Counted from the stretch's first letter, positions 21,605 through 31,895 are shown. The stretch: DNA of 64,000 bases from Tenrec ecaudatus (GCF_050624435.1 NC_134536.1:130208758-130272757), one strand, 5' to 3'. The notes: generated by a model from the letters alone, not told the origin. Numbers and translations: made by a program.

Positions 21605-21720
21605 ACAATGATCAAGTGCTTGACTATGAGCCCAAAGGTTGGCTGTTCAAACCCACCCTGAAGGGGCCAGGAGAGCATGCCTAGGCACCGCCTTCCAAAA
21701 AGTCACATCCTTGAAAAAGC
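21605..21720 (+). mobile_element. AfroSINE, plus strand, degenerate fragment
   Basis: atcaagtgcttgactatgag, cccaaaggttggctgttcaa, acccaccctgaag; then degenerate. It leads directly into the RTE 5' region. Confidence 0.55.
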
Positions 21721-22168
21721 CTTTGCCGGGAACTGGAAGTCACTTGGCAGCAACTGGCCTCATATGCTGTCCGTCTGCGTATTGCTGCGATGCGGGTGAA
21801 GACTTGCCACTGGTGTTTCGGATCCCAGCAGGGTCAGCCGTGCCGAACAGGAGTCAGCAGAGCTTCCAGACTAGGAAGAAGGAAGGGTTAGTGACTAGAA
21901 AACCTGATGTGTAGCAATAGAGCATCGTCTGAGCTACCGCCCAAAGATGAGGCCCCAGGATGGAAGACACTCAGCCTATGACTCGGGCAGAGCTGCCTCC
22001 CCCACATGGGGTCACCTTAGAGACACGGGTGGGCAATGTTGAAAGGAGCAGAAACAGTTGAAAACATCCATTGGTAACTGGAGCATGGGATATAAAGGAG
22101 TAGGACCCTTGGGAAATTGGACGTTGTCAGAAATGAAATGGGACACAAAGAAGGTGGATCCTCTGGGC
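21721..22168 (+). mobile_element. RTE-class LINE, 5' segment
   Basis: Matches the 5' part of the afrotherian RTE as I remember it: tggtgtttcggatcccagca, gggtcagccgtgccgaacag, cagagcttccagactaggaa, gatgaggccccaggatggaa, gtaactggagcatgggatat. The segment is interrupted at 22169 by a SPIN-like element and continues at about 22367. Heavily mutated and non-coding today. Confidence 0.7.
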
Positions 22169-22358
22169 CAGCGGCTCTCAAGCTGTGGGTCACGACCCCT
22201 TTGGGGTCAAACGACCTTTTCACAGGGGTTGCCTGATTCAAACAGTAGCAACATGACAGTGATGAAGTAGCAACGAAAATCATGTTATGGTTGGGGGTCC
22301 CCACCCCATGAGGAACTGTGTGAAAGGGTCGAGGCATGAGGAAGGTTGGGAAGCACTG
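22169..22358 (+). mobile_element. SPIN-like non-autonomous hAT inside the RTE LINE
   Basis: Starts cagcggctctcaagctgtgg and ends gaaggttgggaagcactg. The interior (acatgacagtgatgaagtag, caacgaaaatcatgttatgg) differs from the 6773 copy but is shared with the copies at 23604, 34009, 38470 and 56138. The target duplication is not clean (ctctgggc against cctgcggc). Confidence 0.78.
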
Positions 22359-23603
22359 CCTGCGGCACTCGTAAGCTGACATGAACTGGGATTGCCTGTC
22401 TGAGTCAGACAGTCACATGGCTTACTGTGCTGGGTATGACAAAGTCGAGTGGAATGACATCCCATTCGTCACCCAAAAAGAACATTTTGAGATCTGTTTG
22501 GAAGTACAAGACTGTATGCCTTAGGATCATATCTACACACCTAAGAAGGCCAGCTAATAAAACGTATTCAAATGGGTTCCCCAACCACTAAAGCCAGTGA
22601 TAAAGAAACTGAAACATTCTCCCAACTTCTTTATTCTGAAACGGTTCAAACGTGCAATCAAGATGCATGGTAATTGGAATGCAAACGTTGGAAACAAAGA
22701 AGTAGTTGGGGAACACACGTGATAGAAGCAAAGCTGGGGATCACGTGAGAGAATTTTGCAAGACCCAAAACCTCTTCATTGTAAATACCTTTTGTGAACA
22801 ACATAAAGGCAATAGTACACATGTACCTTGCTGGATGAGTACACAGCATCCAACTGACTGCATCTGTGAGAAGAGACGTGGGAGAGCTCACTGTCACCAA
22901 CAAAAACAAGGCCAGGGGCCAACTGCTCCTATGACCACCTATTACGCATATGCAAGTTCAAGTTGAAGCTGAAGAGAGTGAAAAGAAGTCCAATGAGAGA
23001 CCCAAGATGGCCTGGGGTGGACCACGCCTGAATTTAGAAAGCATGTCAGGAACAGACGTGACACATTGAACACTAATGACTGAAGCCCTGGGCAGCTGCA
23101 GGATCGCGTCAAGAACGGCACATGTGAAGGGAACACCAGGCGGGGGTGGGACGTGTCAGAGGGACTCTGAAGCTTGCTGTGGAGCGCAGACTAACTAAAG
23201 CGAATAGAAGAAATGATGGCCTGAAGGGCCTGGACAGAACGTTTCAAGGGGCAGCTCCAGAAGACAAAATAAATGTGCCGGGATGCGGAGTGAGAAACGG
23301 CAAGGAAGAACTCGGCATACCTCAAGCTGAAGGGAATGAGGACAAATTCAAGCCTGGAGTCGCAATGTTGAGGGACTTTACAGACAAAAGATTGAACGAT
23401 GCAGAAAACATCACAATAATGTGGAAGGGATTCTTAAAGACGTGATACCAAAAGGAATTGGTTAATATTCAACCATTCAAGAGTAGCCTATGATCAAGAG
23501 CCAACGATACTGAAGATGCAGCTGCACTGACGGCATGAATCGAGCACAAGGCGCCAGGAATTGACGGGACACCAATGGAACAGTTCCAACACAGAGATGT
23601 ACT
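22359..23603 (+). mobile_element. RTE-class LINE, endonuclease to linker segment
   Basis: Frame at 22706-22966 reads EFCKTQNLFIVNTFCEQHKG and WMSTQHPTDCI, corresponding to the RTE/Bov-B apurinic endonuclease. Downstream, gactctgaagcttgctgtgg, aaagcgaatagaagaaatga, gaacgtttcaaggggcagct and acctcaagctgaagggaatg follow the linker towards the reverse transcriptase. The frame breaks repeatedly. Non-functional copy, about half of the original element. Confidence 0.8.
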
Positions 23604-23795
23604 CAGTGGTGCTCAGCCTTCCTCAGGCCGCGGCCCTTTCACACAGGACCTCATGGGGTGGGGACCCCCAACCATAACATGATTTTCGTGGCTACTTCAT
23701 CACTGTCATTTTGCTACGGTTATGAATTGGGCGACCCCTGTGAAAGGGTCATTCAACCCCCAAAGGGGTCCCGACCCACAGGTTGAGAACCGCTG
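23604..23795 (-). mobile_element. SPIN-like non-autonomous hAT inside the RTE LINE, minus orientation
   Basis: Starts cagtggtgctcagccttcct and ends caggttgagaaccgctg. It contains ccccaaccataacatgattt and gctacttcatcactgtcatt. Splits the reverse-transcriptase region of the LINE. Confidence 0.8.
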
Positions 23796-24260
23796 GTATT
23801 GAACAAGCACTTCGGAAGACAGCTTTCTGGCCATCTTACTGGAAGGGATCCATCTTTGCGTCCATTCCAAAGAAAAGTGACTGAGGGAATGTGGATGTTA
23901 TCCAACAATATCATGAATGTCATATGCAAGCACAGCGTTGCTGGACATAACTTTAAAACCAGCAGTGCACTGACAGCTACAAGGAATTCAGTCCAGATAC
24001 AGATGCGGAGGTGGCATGAGGGATATCACTGCTGACCCAAATGGATCTCAGCTGAAAGCAGAGATTACTAGGAAGACATGTGCTTGTGCTTCATTGATTA
24101 GGAAAAGACATTCAACTGTGGGGCTCCTAACAAACTGTGGATAACCTTGGGAAGCATGGGGTTCCAGAGCACCCCATTGTGCTCATTTGGAATCTGTACA
24201 CAGATGAAGAACCTCTTTCTGCCAAGGCCATTTGGATATTTTTGACATCAACCACGGGCC
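23796..24260 (+). mobile_element. RTE-class LINE, reverse-transcriptase segment
   Basis: cggaagacagctttctggcc, ggaagggatccatctttgcg, ggatatcactgctgacccaa, catgtgcttgtgcttcattg, caaactgtggataaccttgg and gaatctgtacacagatgaag correspond to the first RT motifs of RTE (the FDCVDH...KLW stretch, here mutated). About 24260-24470 is unassigned sequence. Confidence 0.75.
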
Positions 24261-24475
24261 ATACAAGGTTATCTCATTAAAAGTTGGCCTGCTTGCTGTA
24301 TTTGGTTAAACAATGCATTAACTGGCCCCTCATGCGGTGCTGGAACTGTTCTCCTTGGTGAGGGTGTGATGGTAGTTGGCACTGGTGATTTCACGGGCCT
24401 CAGATGGCCTGCAGGTTGGAGGGACGCCCCCCCCTTCCTGCTTTAACAGAACAAAACAATACCGAAAGAAACAAC

Positions 24476-24507
24476 AAGACTCACTGTTGATTCCAACACA
24501 TAGTGAC
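24476..24507 (-). mobile_element. AfroSINE, minus strand, tail part split by an LTR
   Basis: acaagactcactgttgattc and caacacatagtgac form the SINE tail; the same SINE continues at 25028. The LTR entered after gtgac. Confidence 0.8.
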
Positions 24508-25022
24508 TGAGGTAGTTAGTTTATTGTGCCAACCTGGCCAAAAAACACATGTGGGGTTAATTGAAGGGTTAATTGAAGGTTAATTGAGGGATAAATGGCT
24601 CAGTAAGCCTCGTCTTTCTAGTTCTCAGGTGTCTTGCTTTCTGATGGTCGCACCAGGGTGCAGCTGCCTTAGCCAGTTTCCTGCTTTAGCTGGCAAGGCT
24701 CACTTCCTGCAAGACATCCCTGAGGAGAAACCACATGGACTTACCCCGATGTAGGCCTGGGTGCTGGAGCAGCCATATGGAGACCCCTGCCAGTACTGAG
24801 ATGTTTACACATTCACTGACTCAGCTTTCTTCCTGCAGTCGGGATCATTGTGTGTGTTTTGTGAGATGGAGGAGGACTTTGTGGATTGGTGTTGGACATA
24901 TGGGTGAATGTTGGACTTGTGGGCTTGGGCCGCACTGGGTTGGGATGTTTTCTTATATAAAACTCTCTCTTATACAAATGAGTTTCTTGGATTTGTTTCT
25001 CTAAAGTCCCCAGACTAATGCA
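24508..25022 (+). mobile_element. Solo LTR, MaLR-like group A, with perfect 5-bp target duplication
   Basis: Starts tgaggtagttagtttattgt and ends ccccagactaatgca (TG...CA). It is flanked by GTGAC on both sides (24503-24507 and 25023-25027). Length 515. Same family as 32401 and 58881. The internal retroviral region is gone, presumably by LTR-LTR recombination. Similar in plan to MLT1/MaLR LTRs (ERVL class), which is inference from the two ends. Confidence 0.85.
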
Positions 25023-25027
25023 GTGAC

Positions 25028-25150
25028 CCTGTAGGACAGGGTTCCGAGGCTGCCACCTTTTACAGGAATAGACAGTCTCATCGTTCTCAGGGTGGCTGGT
25101 GGTTTCAAACTGCAGCAAACATATAACTACTACACCACTAAGACTCCTTA
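25028..25150 (-). mobile_element. AfroSINE, minus strand, head part after the LTR
   Basis: cctgtaggacagggttccga, ttacaggaatagacagtctc, ggctggtggtttcaaactgc, accactaagactcctta. Continuation of the split copy. Confidence 0.82.
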
Positions 25151-25155
25151 AAGGG

Positions 25156-25669
25156 TGTGGTAGGTATATAAACTGTTGTCAACTTGAGACTATTAGGAGT
25201 GAGGGGTGGAGTTTAGCCTGTCAATCAGGTTGCAGCTTGATGACCTCATTTGGAGGCGCTAAGGAGAGAAAGAGCTCGCTGGTGGTGCGACACACACTCT
25301 CTCCCTGTGAAACACCCCTTTTGACAAGCCATGTGGAAACACCCTGATGGTAGCCAGGGCCCTGGAGCTGGAGGAGCCACGTGGAGACCCACACCAGCCA
25401 GTGGTGCTTCCACCGCCACTGAATCCACAAGACTTTCCACCCACTGGCCTGTGATCTTCCTGCATTTGGCATCATTGCATAGCTGTGTGAGTCTGAAGCA
25501 TAATTTACAGACTGGTAATGGACATATGGGCTCATATCAGATTTATGGAGTTAATCTGGACTGGCCGGGATGTTTTCTTAATATACAGTTACTCTTTGTT
25601 ATAAAGTTCTTTCTTATACGTATTTGAGTGTCTCTGGATTTGTTTCTCTAGTGCACCCACACTCACACA
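25156..25669 (+). mobile_element. Solo LTR, MaLR-like group B, plus strand
   Basis: Starts tgtggtaggtatataaactg, has ggggtggagtttagcctgtc and gcttgatgacctcatttgga, and ends gatttgtttctctagtgcac then ccacactcacaca. Near-identical plan to the 50042 and 52710 copies. Follows the SINE head by about six bases. Confidence 0.8.
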
Positions 25670-25682
25670 GGAAAGGTGTGTG

Positions 25683-25817
25683 TATGGGTTGTATACTTAA
25701 CTATCTTAACTATACTCAATCTATATCCTGAGCCAATAATCCAAGAAGCTGGACCGTATGAAGAAGGATGTGGTATCAGGATCAGAGGGAGGCTCACTGA
25801 CAACCTACTCTATGCAG
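25683..25817 (+). mobile_element. RTE-class LINE, reverse-transcriptase segment up to the catalytic motif
   Basis: Frame 25676 onward reads NLYPEPIIQEAGPYEEG, then IRIRGRLTDNLLYA, the segment just before the YADD active site of RTE reverse transcriptases. It stops after YA, where an AfroSINE begins. Confidence 0.85.
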
Positions 25818-26035
25818 CTGGGAGTCCTGGGGGTGGAGCGGTGATGCCTTGGGCTGCGATCCACAGTGTGGGTAGTTCAAAACCACCAGCTGCTCCTCAG
25901 GAGGAAGACGGGGCTTCCTACTGTAAGACAGGGTTCCAGTCTTGCCTTGGAAACTCAAAGAGGGCAGTCCTACCCTGTCCTACAGGGTCTATCAGGTTGC
26001 TATGAGTCCGCGCTGACTGCATCGCAGTTTTGTTA
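25818..26035 (+). mobile_element. AfroSINE, plus strand, inserted at the RTE catalytic motif
   Basis: gctgggagtcctgggggtgg (head), gtagttcaaaaccaccagct, gaggaagacggggcttccta, gcagtcctaccctgtcctac, gttgctatgagtccgcgctg (tail). Confidence 0.88.
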
Positions 26036-26745
26036 GTATTATAACACACCTTGCTTGCTGAAAACCGAGAGGGCTTGAAATGCTGGCAAACCCCAAAGAC
26101 TGCAGCCTTAGGTGTGGATACCTCAATGTAAAGAAAACAATCCCCCCCAAAATTGGATCAGTGGACAAAACCATGATAAATGGAGAAGTTGGCCACGATT
26201 TTATTTTGCTGGGATCCAACATCAATGCTGACGGAAGCAGTAGGAAGCAAAGGACCTAGGGCCTTGGGGAATTCCACAGACAAGATCTCCTGAAAGCGTT
26301 GGAGGGCAAAGCCGTTCTGTGGGGAATTGAGGTGTGCCTGGCCCCGAGTCATCCAATAGCTATCTCATGCATCTGAGGCGACTGAAAATACCTCATGTGC
26401 ATGTGAGCTAATAGGGGATCGGAGAGAATGTGTGCCTTTGAATCACGGTGTCAGCACAGAAGATTGGAAGCCCCATGGGCTGCCGGAGGAGCGGTAAATC
26501 TGGAGGGTGTGCAGCTCCTGAGGAATGAGATGCTGTGGGACTTCCTCTCACATCCTCTGCACACGTGTCACCACGAGGGACCAGTCCCTGACGGACGTCA
26601 TCTTCAATCAGTGGAAAGGAAGGGGACCCCAGGAGCTGGATGGACACAGTGGTTGCAACAATGGTGAGTATGAGGCCGGGTTTCCTTCTGTTGGGCACGG
26701 GATCCGTGTGAGTTTGAGTCCACTTGGTGGCAGTAAACGATGTTT
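26036..26745 (+). mobile_element. RTE-class LINE, 3' segment
   Basis: ccttgcttgctgaaaaccga, gattttattttgctgggatc, caacatcaatgctgacggaa, gtgcctttgaatcacggtgt, gaccagtccctgacggacgt and tggatggacacagtggttgc follow the C-terminal RT region. The end gtgtgagtttgagtccactt (ggtggcagtaaacg) is a mutated version of the tail shared with AfroSINE. Confidence 0.8.
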
Positions 26746-26774
26746 GTCTTAGTGCAGGGACGTGAAGTGACTTG

Positions 26775-27481
26775 ATAGGGCTCTTTTTCTTTTTAATTTT
26801 TTTTTAATTTTAACAATTTATTGGGGCTGATACAATTCTTTTCACAGTTCATACATATACATACATCAATTGTATAAAGCACATCTGTACAGTCTTTGCC
26901 CTAATCATTTTTTTTCTCTTTTCTTCTTTTACATTTTATTAGGGACTCAAACAACTCTTACCACAATCCATACATATACATACATCAATTGTATAAAGCA
27001 CATCCATACATTCCCTGCCCCAATCATTCTCAAGGCATTTGCTCTCCACTTAAGCCCCTTGCATCAGGTCCTCTTTCCCCCCCCCCTCCCTCCCCATTCC
27101 CCCCTCCCTCATATGCCCTTGGTAATTTATACATCGTTATTTTGTCATATCTTGCCCTATCCGGAGTCTCCCTTCCCCCCTTCTCTGCTGTCCCTCTCCC
27201 AGGGAGGAGGTCACATGTGGATCCTTGTAATCAGTTCCCCCTTTCCAACCCACTCACCCTCCACTCTCCCAGCATCGCCCCTCACGCCCTTGGTCCTGAA
27301 GGTATCGTCCACCCTGGATTCCCTGTATCTCCAGCCCTCATATGCACCAGTGTACAGCCTCTGTCCTATCCAGCCCTGCAAGGTAGGATTCGGATCATGG
27401 TAGTTGGGGGGAGGAAGCATCCAGGATCTGGGGGAAAGCTGTGTTCTTCATCGGTACTACCAATAGGGCTCTTTTTCTTTT
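26775..27481 (-). mobile_element. LINE (probable L1) insertion with two tandem 3' ends and 19-bp target duplication
   Basis: The 19-base word atagggctctttttctttt occurs at 26775-26793 and 27463-27481. Between them, read on the minus strand, is a 5'-truncated LINE 3' UTR ending in its own AATAAA/A-rich tail near 26926, then about 110 bases of the same 3' UTR end again, then a second A-rich tail (26794-26812). The target TTTT/AA fits L1 endonuclease. Both tails contain the shared word catacatcaattgtataaag. Confidence 0.85.
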
Positions 27482-27805
27482 AAGATTTTTTTATTGGCAC
27501 TACATTCATGTCGTACAATTCAATAATTCAATCCTATCAAGAAGACTTGTCAGTCGTGACCGCAACCAATTTTAGATCATTTTCTTCTTCCTTGTATTTC
27601 TTCATTACTATTAGTGTAATTATTATTATTTTTAATTGTGGCAAAAATATACACAACAAAACCGTTTCCAGTTCAATCATTTCTGCAGGTATACTCAGTG
27701 ATTATACCCTTCGTGCACACAGCTATTATTAATATCTCTTTTTTGGGGGTAATGGCTTTTGTAGTCATCGTTTTTCTAACACCCACTAAATAATTGGATG
27801 CAAGC
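27482..27805 (-). mobile_element. Older LINE 3' fragment, minus strand
   Basis: Starts with an A/T-rich end (taagatttttttattggcac) and holds gtggcaaaaatatacacaac, a word like those in old mammalian L1 3' ends. Target of the younger insertion to its left. Family assignment is weak. Confidence 0.5.
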
Positions 27806-28560
27806 ATGCAGATAAGCGATTGAGGGCGCTCACTTGGGGATTGATCAGTTTTCCCATCCACTGGGTGTAAAGCGAGCCATCTCAGAAGCAGGAAGGGAGT
27901 CCCTGGACCATCAAGAAAGAAGAGGCATGAGTGGAGTGTGGAGCGTGCCCACCTGCAGTGTCAGAGGCAGCAGAGATGCCAGAGTCACAGCAGTGAGACT
28001 GCGCGACCGAGCGGGGGCTTCCTGGCCCATGGGATGAGCGGGCGGCTGGCTTGCAGATCAGAATGTCCTTTGGACATTCATCAGTGCCAAAGGAGCTTTG
28101 TAATGCTTGGCTGAGCCAGCCAGAGGCCAAGGGCCCACGTGGCTGAGAGACTGAGAAGCGGAGAAAGAGAGCGTTGCCTGCCAGGATGGCTGAGAAGACG
28201 CAGTGCTGTAGACGAGGCGCTGTGTCCTCCTAGTGCTTTCTGTCCTGACCTGTGGCATCCTGACTCTTCCCGGAGAACAAACCGCAATCCTGTGCATTGT
28301 CTGTGAGCTCTGTTTGGCCATCATCACGGGGAGATGAAGTGATGGCTGGTGTGAGCCTCGGGTAAAGAAGGCTGAAGAGTGGAGGCAAGTTGATAACTGC
28401 CCCAGAGAAATCCAGTTAAATGCCCACACCCCATCCCCATTGCTGTATTAGACATGCCACGGTCAAGTGACCCTAGCAGAGCTTCATTGCTCACAGCTGA
28501 GGAATTTGAGCAGTCCAAATTCCGGGCACTGGCTCCAGGGGAAAGGCGTCCTGGAGGGTC
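27806..28560. other. Unclassified stretch
   Basis: Moderately GC-rich sequence, such as gaccatcaagaaagaagagg and ctgtttggccatcatcacgg, that has the feel of an old interspersed repeat but has no second copy in the window to confirm it. No gene supported. Confidence 0.4.
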
Positions 28561-28711
28561 TGTTGGGTAAGTGTTGGACGGTAAACCCAAAGGTTGGAGG
28601 TTCAAACCTGCCGGGTGCTCCCTGGGACAATGACGAGGCAATTTGTCCCTTCTGCAGGGCTGCTAGGTGGCAATGGTTGACTCAGTGGCAATGAGTTTGG
28701 TTTGGGTTTGT
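28561..28711 (+). mobile_element. AfroSINE, plus strand, partial
   Basis: gttgggtaagtgttggacgg, cccaaaggttggaggttcaa, gttgactcagtggcaatgag, tttggtttgggttt. Confidence 0.72.
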
Positions 28712-29364
28712 GGACTCTAAGGGAAGGCTTTCCTTGTGGACCTGGGGGCGGAGTAAGGAGGTCCTTGCTCCTTGTTTGCAACTTGGTGATCTTCATGTGT
28801 GTGACAACCACCTCCCCCACCTCTGCTGGCTGGCTAGCTGGTGTAGTCTTCTTTGGACCTCAGCCGAGATGGGGTCCTGACACTTGAATCACCCTTCGAG
28901 AATCCTACTCACAGCCCACTCATCAATGGGATTATAAGCACAGGCAGATAGGCTATCCTCTGCAACACATCCTTTGGGGGGACCCAGTGCTATGCACAAC
29001 ACCCCAAAGCCTCCAAGCCTGTTTCTTCAGAGCAGAATGCTGGGAGAGAATTTGCTGAGACACAAGGCGTGTCGTTTGACCCGCTCCTCCACAGCCAATC
29101 AGAGTCATGTGAGGTCTTCACTTACCTGGTAGCCTCTTTGCTGGAGTTTCTTTCCGGCACCCCCACCCCACCCCCATCCTGAGGTTATCTCGTGTCTCCT
29201 CTCTTAGGACCCTTGCTCCTCTCAAGTCTACTATGAACACCAACCCCTACGTCCAGTTATCCATTTGCTGGATGGTTCGCCAGTAAGAGGCTCATTTTTG
29301 GGGGGCCCTTCAAGGGTCTTCAAGGGTCATCACCTCTCTGAGCTTTGCCTGGACTGCTTCCCCC
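28712..29364. other. Intergenic stretch, nothing recognised
   Basis: No repeat boundary identified. Confidence 0.5.
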
Positions 29365-30770
29365 CCCTTTTTAAATACTTTTGTCACAATCCATACATTC
29401 ATCCAGTGAGTCAAGCACAATTGCACATATGCTGCCATCATCATTTTCAAAGCATTCTCTTCCCACTTGAGCCCCTGATATCAGCTCCCCATTTCTTCCC
29501 CCTCCCTCCCTGCCCACCCTCCCTCACAAACCCTTGATAAGTTATAGATTATTATTTACATATCTTATATCATCCTCTGTCGCCCCTCACCCACTTTTCC
29601 ACTATTCATCCCCCTGGGAAGGGGTTCTAGTTTGATCCTTGTGATCAGTTCCCCCTTTCTCCCCCCACCCTCCCCTAATCCTCCTGGTATCTCTACTCTC
29701 CTTGTTGGCCCTGAGGGGTTTATCTGTCCTGGATTCCCTGTGTTGCGGGCTCTTATCTGTAGCAGTGTGCATGCTCTGGTCTAATCTGATTTGTAAGGTA
29801 GAATTGAGGTCGTGATAGTGGGGGGAAGGAAGCACCAAAGAACTAGAGGGAAGTTGTGTGTTTCATCGGTGCTATACTGTACCCTGACTGGCTCATCTCT
29901 TCCCTGTAACCCCTCTCTGAGAGGATTTTCAATTGTCTACAAATGGCCATTGGGTCTCCACTCCTTGTATCTCCCCCCCCCCCACCCCACCAACTGCCAT
30001 TCACCTTGGGTATGGTTTTATTCTGAGTCTTAGATGCTTGATACCTGATCCCATTAACACTTCATGATCACACCGGCTGGTGTGCTTCTTCCATGTGGGC
30101 TTTGTTGCTTCTGAGCTAGATGGCCGCTTGTTTATCTTCAAGCCTTTAAGACCTCAGAGGCTATATCTTTTGATAGCCAGGCACCATCAGCCTTCCTCAC
30201 CACATTTGCTTATGCACTCAATTGTCTTCAGTGATCGTGTCAGGAAGGTAAGCATCACAGAGTGCCGGATTATTAGAACAAAGTGTTCTTGTGTTAAATG
30301 AGTACTTGAGTCAAGACCCAATGTCCATCTGCAACCTTAATCCTTAACATATAGATATAAGTACATAGTTCTATTCCCCTCTTGTTATTTATATATATAT
30401 ATTTACATGCCTGTATTTAGGCCTCTATAAATGTTCTTTGCCTCCTTGTTCTTCCCTCTATTTCCTTTTTACTTCCCTCTTGTCCCACCATCATGTTCGG
30501 CCTTCATTCGGGTTTAGTAATTCCTTGCTGCTGCCTTGCCTTTGATTGGGCCCCACTAAGCATCCTACGACCTTCCATCTGTTGATTTTAGTTCACTTGT
30601 TGTTCCCTTGTCTCTGTGTTATTGTTCCCTTGTCCCCTACCCCACCCCATTTCCTTTCTCCCACCCCCATTCTCCCGTATGCCCCCCGGAACTATTGGTC
30701 CCATTCTTTTCATCTCCGAATTACTTATCCCACCTATCTTACATGAATAAATGCAAAAACCAGGCAAAGC
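29365..30770 (-). mobile_element. LINE (probable L1) 3' region, minus strand, longest copy
   Basis: On the plus strand it starts ctttttaaatacttttgtca, then caatccatacattcatccag, caaacccttgataagttata, gatccttgtgatcagttccc, ggattccctgtgttgcgggc, gtgggctttgttgcttctga and gataccgcaccatcag-like text, to about 30770. The same order occurs at 51556 and 54841. This is the long 3' UTR of the element; no ORF2 coding is visible. Confidence 0.75.
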
Positions 30771-31440
30771 CAAATAAAACAACACGGGAGACGGCTTCCC
30801 TTTTGTTAGGTGCCCTGAAATCGGGTCCAGCTCACAGAGACCCCGTGGACAACCAAGAAAAAGCACTTCCTTGTCCTCCCCCCACCCAACCCCACCCCAC
30901 CCCTGCGACACTGCAGGCCCAATAACTCAGCCAGAGCTCCTGCGCCCTGTGCGGTCCCGCTCGGACCCTCTGTGGACTTTTCCTCTCGTTCCTGAGATTT
31001 CCAACCCAAACGTCGGCTGCCCCGTGGACGTTTCACTTGTCTCCCAACCCCACAGTGATGTCAGGCCTCCTGTCGCTGCTGTGGTGCGGGCAGCTCTCTC
31101 CTGGAAGGCAGGGTCATGGTTGTGCGGGCCTGTTGGGAAGCCTTGTGCAGGGGTGGGATGCTGGACTCAGCCTTTCCAGCCATTGGCTGATGGCAGGCTG
31201 GGCGAGCCCCACAGAGAAAGAGGTGCTGACGATAACCCCGGCCTGCCGGGAGCATGTTGTTTAATGGACGACAGCAAAGAAGCCCCGGAAAGGAGTGTGA
31301 CAAGTGCCACCCTGGCCCCTGGGAACCCCGAGAAAAGGTCCCTGGTATTCTTGGGCTGGCACTCGTTAAGATGACAGGACACCCCCGTGTTGCTGCCTCT
31401 CAGGAGGCTCCAAGCGGGGAGGGAAAGCAGAGAGATTTGG
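30771..31440. other. Intergenic stretch, nothing recognised
   Basis: GC-rich, no repeat ends; leads into an AT-rich candidate element. Confidence 0.5.
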
Positions 31441-31575
31441 CTGGAGGAAATGAAGTGGAAAGGAGAGATAATTGTTCCCATTTGACAAGTTTTTCTAATT
31501 AGGGACCAATTATGTCCTCAGGTACCTAATTGGGGTCCTGGTAGATTCTTTAATTTGCTAGGTAATTACTGGCCA
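31441..31575. promoter_or_regulatory. Candidate conserved non-coding element
   Basis: gagataattgttcccatttg, tttttctaattagggaccaa, ttatgtcctcaggtacctaa, ttggggtcctggtagattct and gctaggtaattactggcc: repeated AATTA/TAATTA cores in a short repeat-free block just before a SINE. Inferred. Confidence 0.4.
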
Positions 31576-31587
31576 GCAAGTCTACCC

Positions 31588-31698
31588 AGGGACCCACGGT
31601 GGCGCAGTGGTTAAAGCACTTGGCTGCCAACAAGAACGTCCGCGGTTTGAGTTTAACCCGCTGCTCCATGGGAGAGAGATGTGGCAGCCTGAGGCCTT
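31588..31698 (+). mobile_element. AfroSINE, plus strand, head part
   Basis: gggacccacggtggcgcagt, ggttaaagcacttggctgcc, gtccgcggtttgagtttaac, gggagagagatgtggcagcc. The best preserved A and B boxes in the window. It is cut by a second SINE at about 31699. Confidence 0.88.
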
Positions 31699-31895
31699 GC
31701 ATAGGGAGCCCGGGCGGGTAGTGGTTATGGGCTGGACTGTGATCTGCATGGTTGGCAGTTCAAGGCCACCAATTGCTCCAAGGGAGAAAGACTGGACTTT
31801 TCCTCCCATGCACAATTACAGTCTCAGAAACGCACAGGGGGCCACTTTGAGCCAGCGCTGACTCGATGGTAGTGAGGGGGTGGGATTGTGAACCG
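31699..31895 (+). mobile_element. AfroSINE, plus strand, second copy in tandem
   Basis: atagggagcccgggcgggta, gttatgggctggactgtgat, gttggcagttcaaggccacc, ggagaaagactggacttttc, gcgctgactcgatggtagtg. Confidence 0.88.

Noticed and set aside
22738-22747. TCACGTGA palindrome as a TFEB CLEAR site
   Set aside because: It lies in a decayed RTE coding segment; a single E-box is expected by chance in 64 kb.
22359-26745. RTE reverse-transcriptase frames as a live gene
   Set aside because: Frames break repeatedly and the active site is interrupted by a SINE.
31588-31660. Possible tRNA gene
   Set aside because: A and B boxes belong to an AfroSINE head; no cloverleaf with a proper acceptor stem and anticodon arm.
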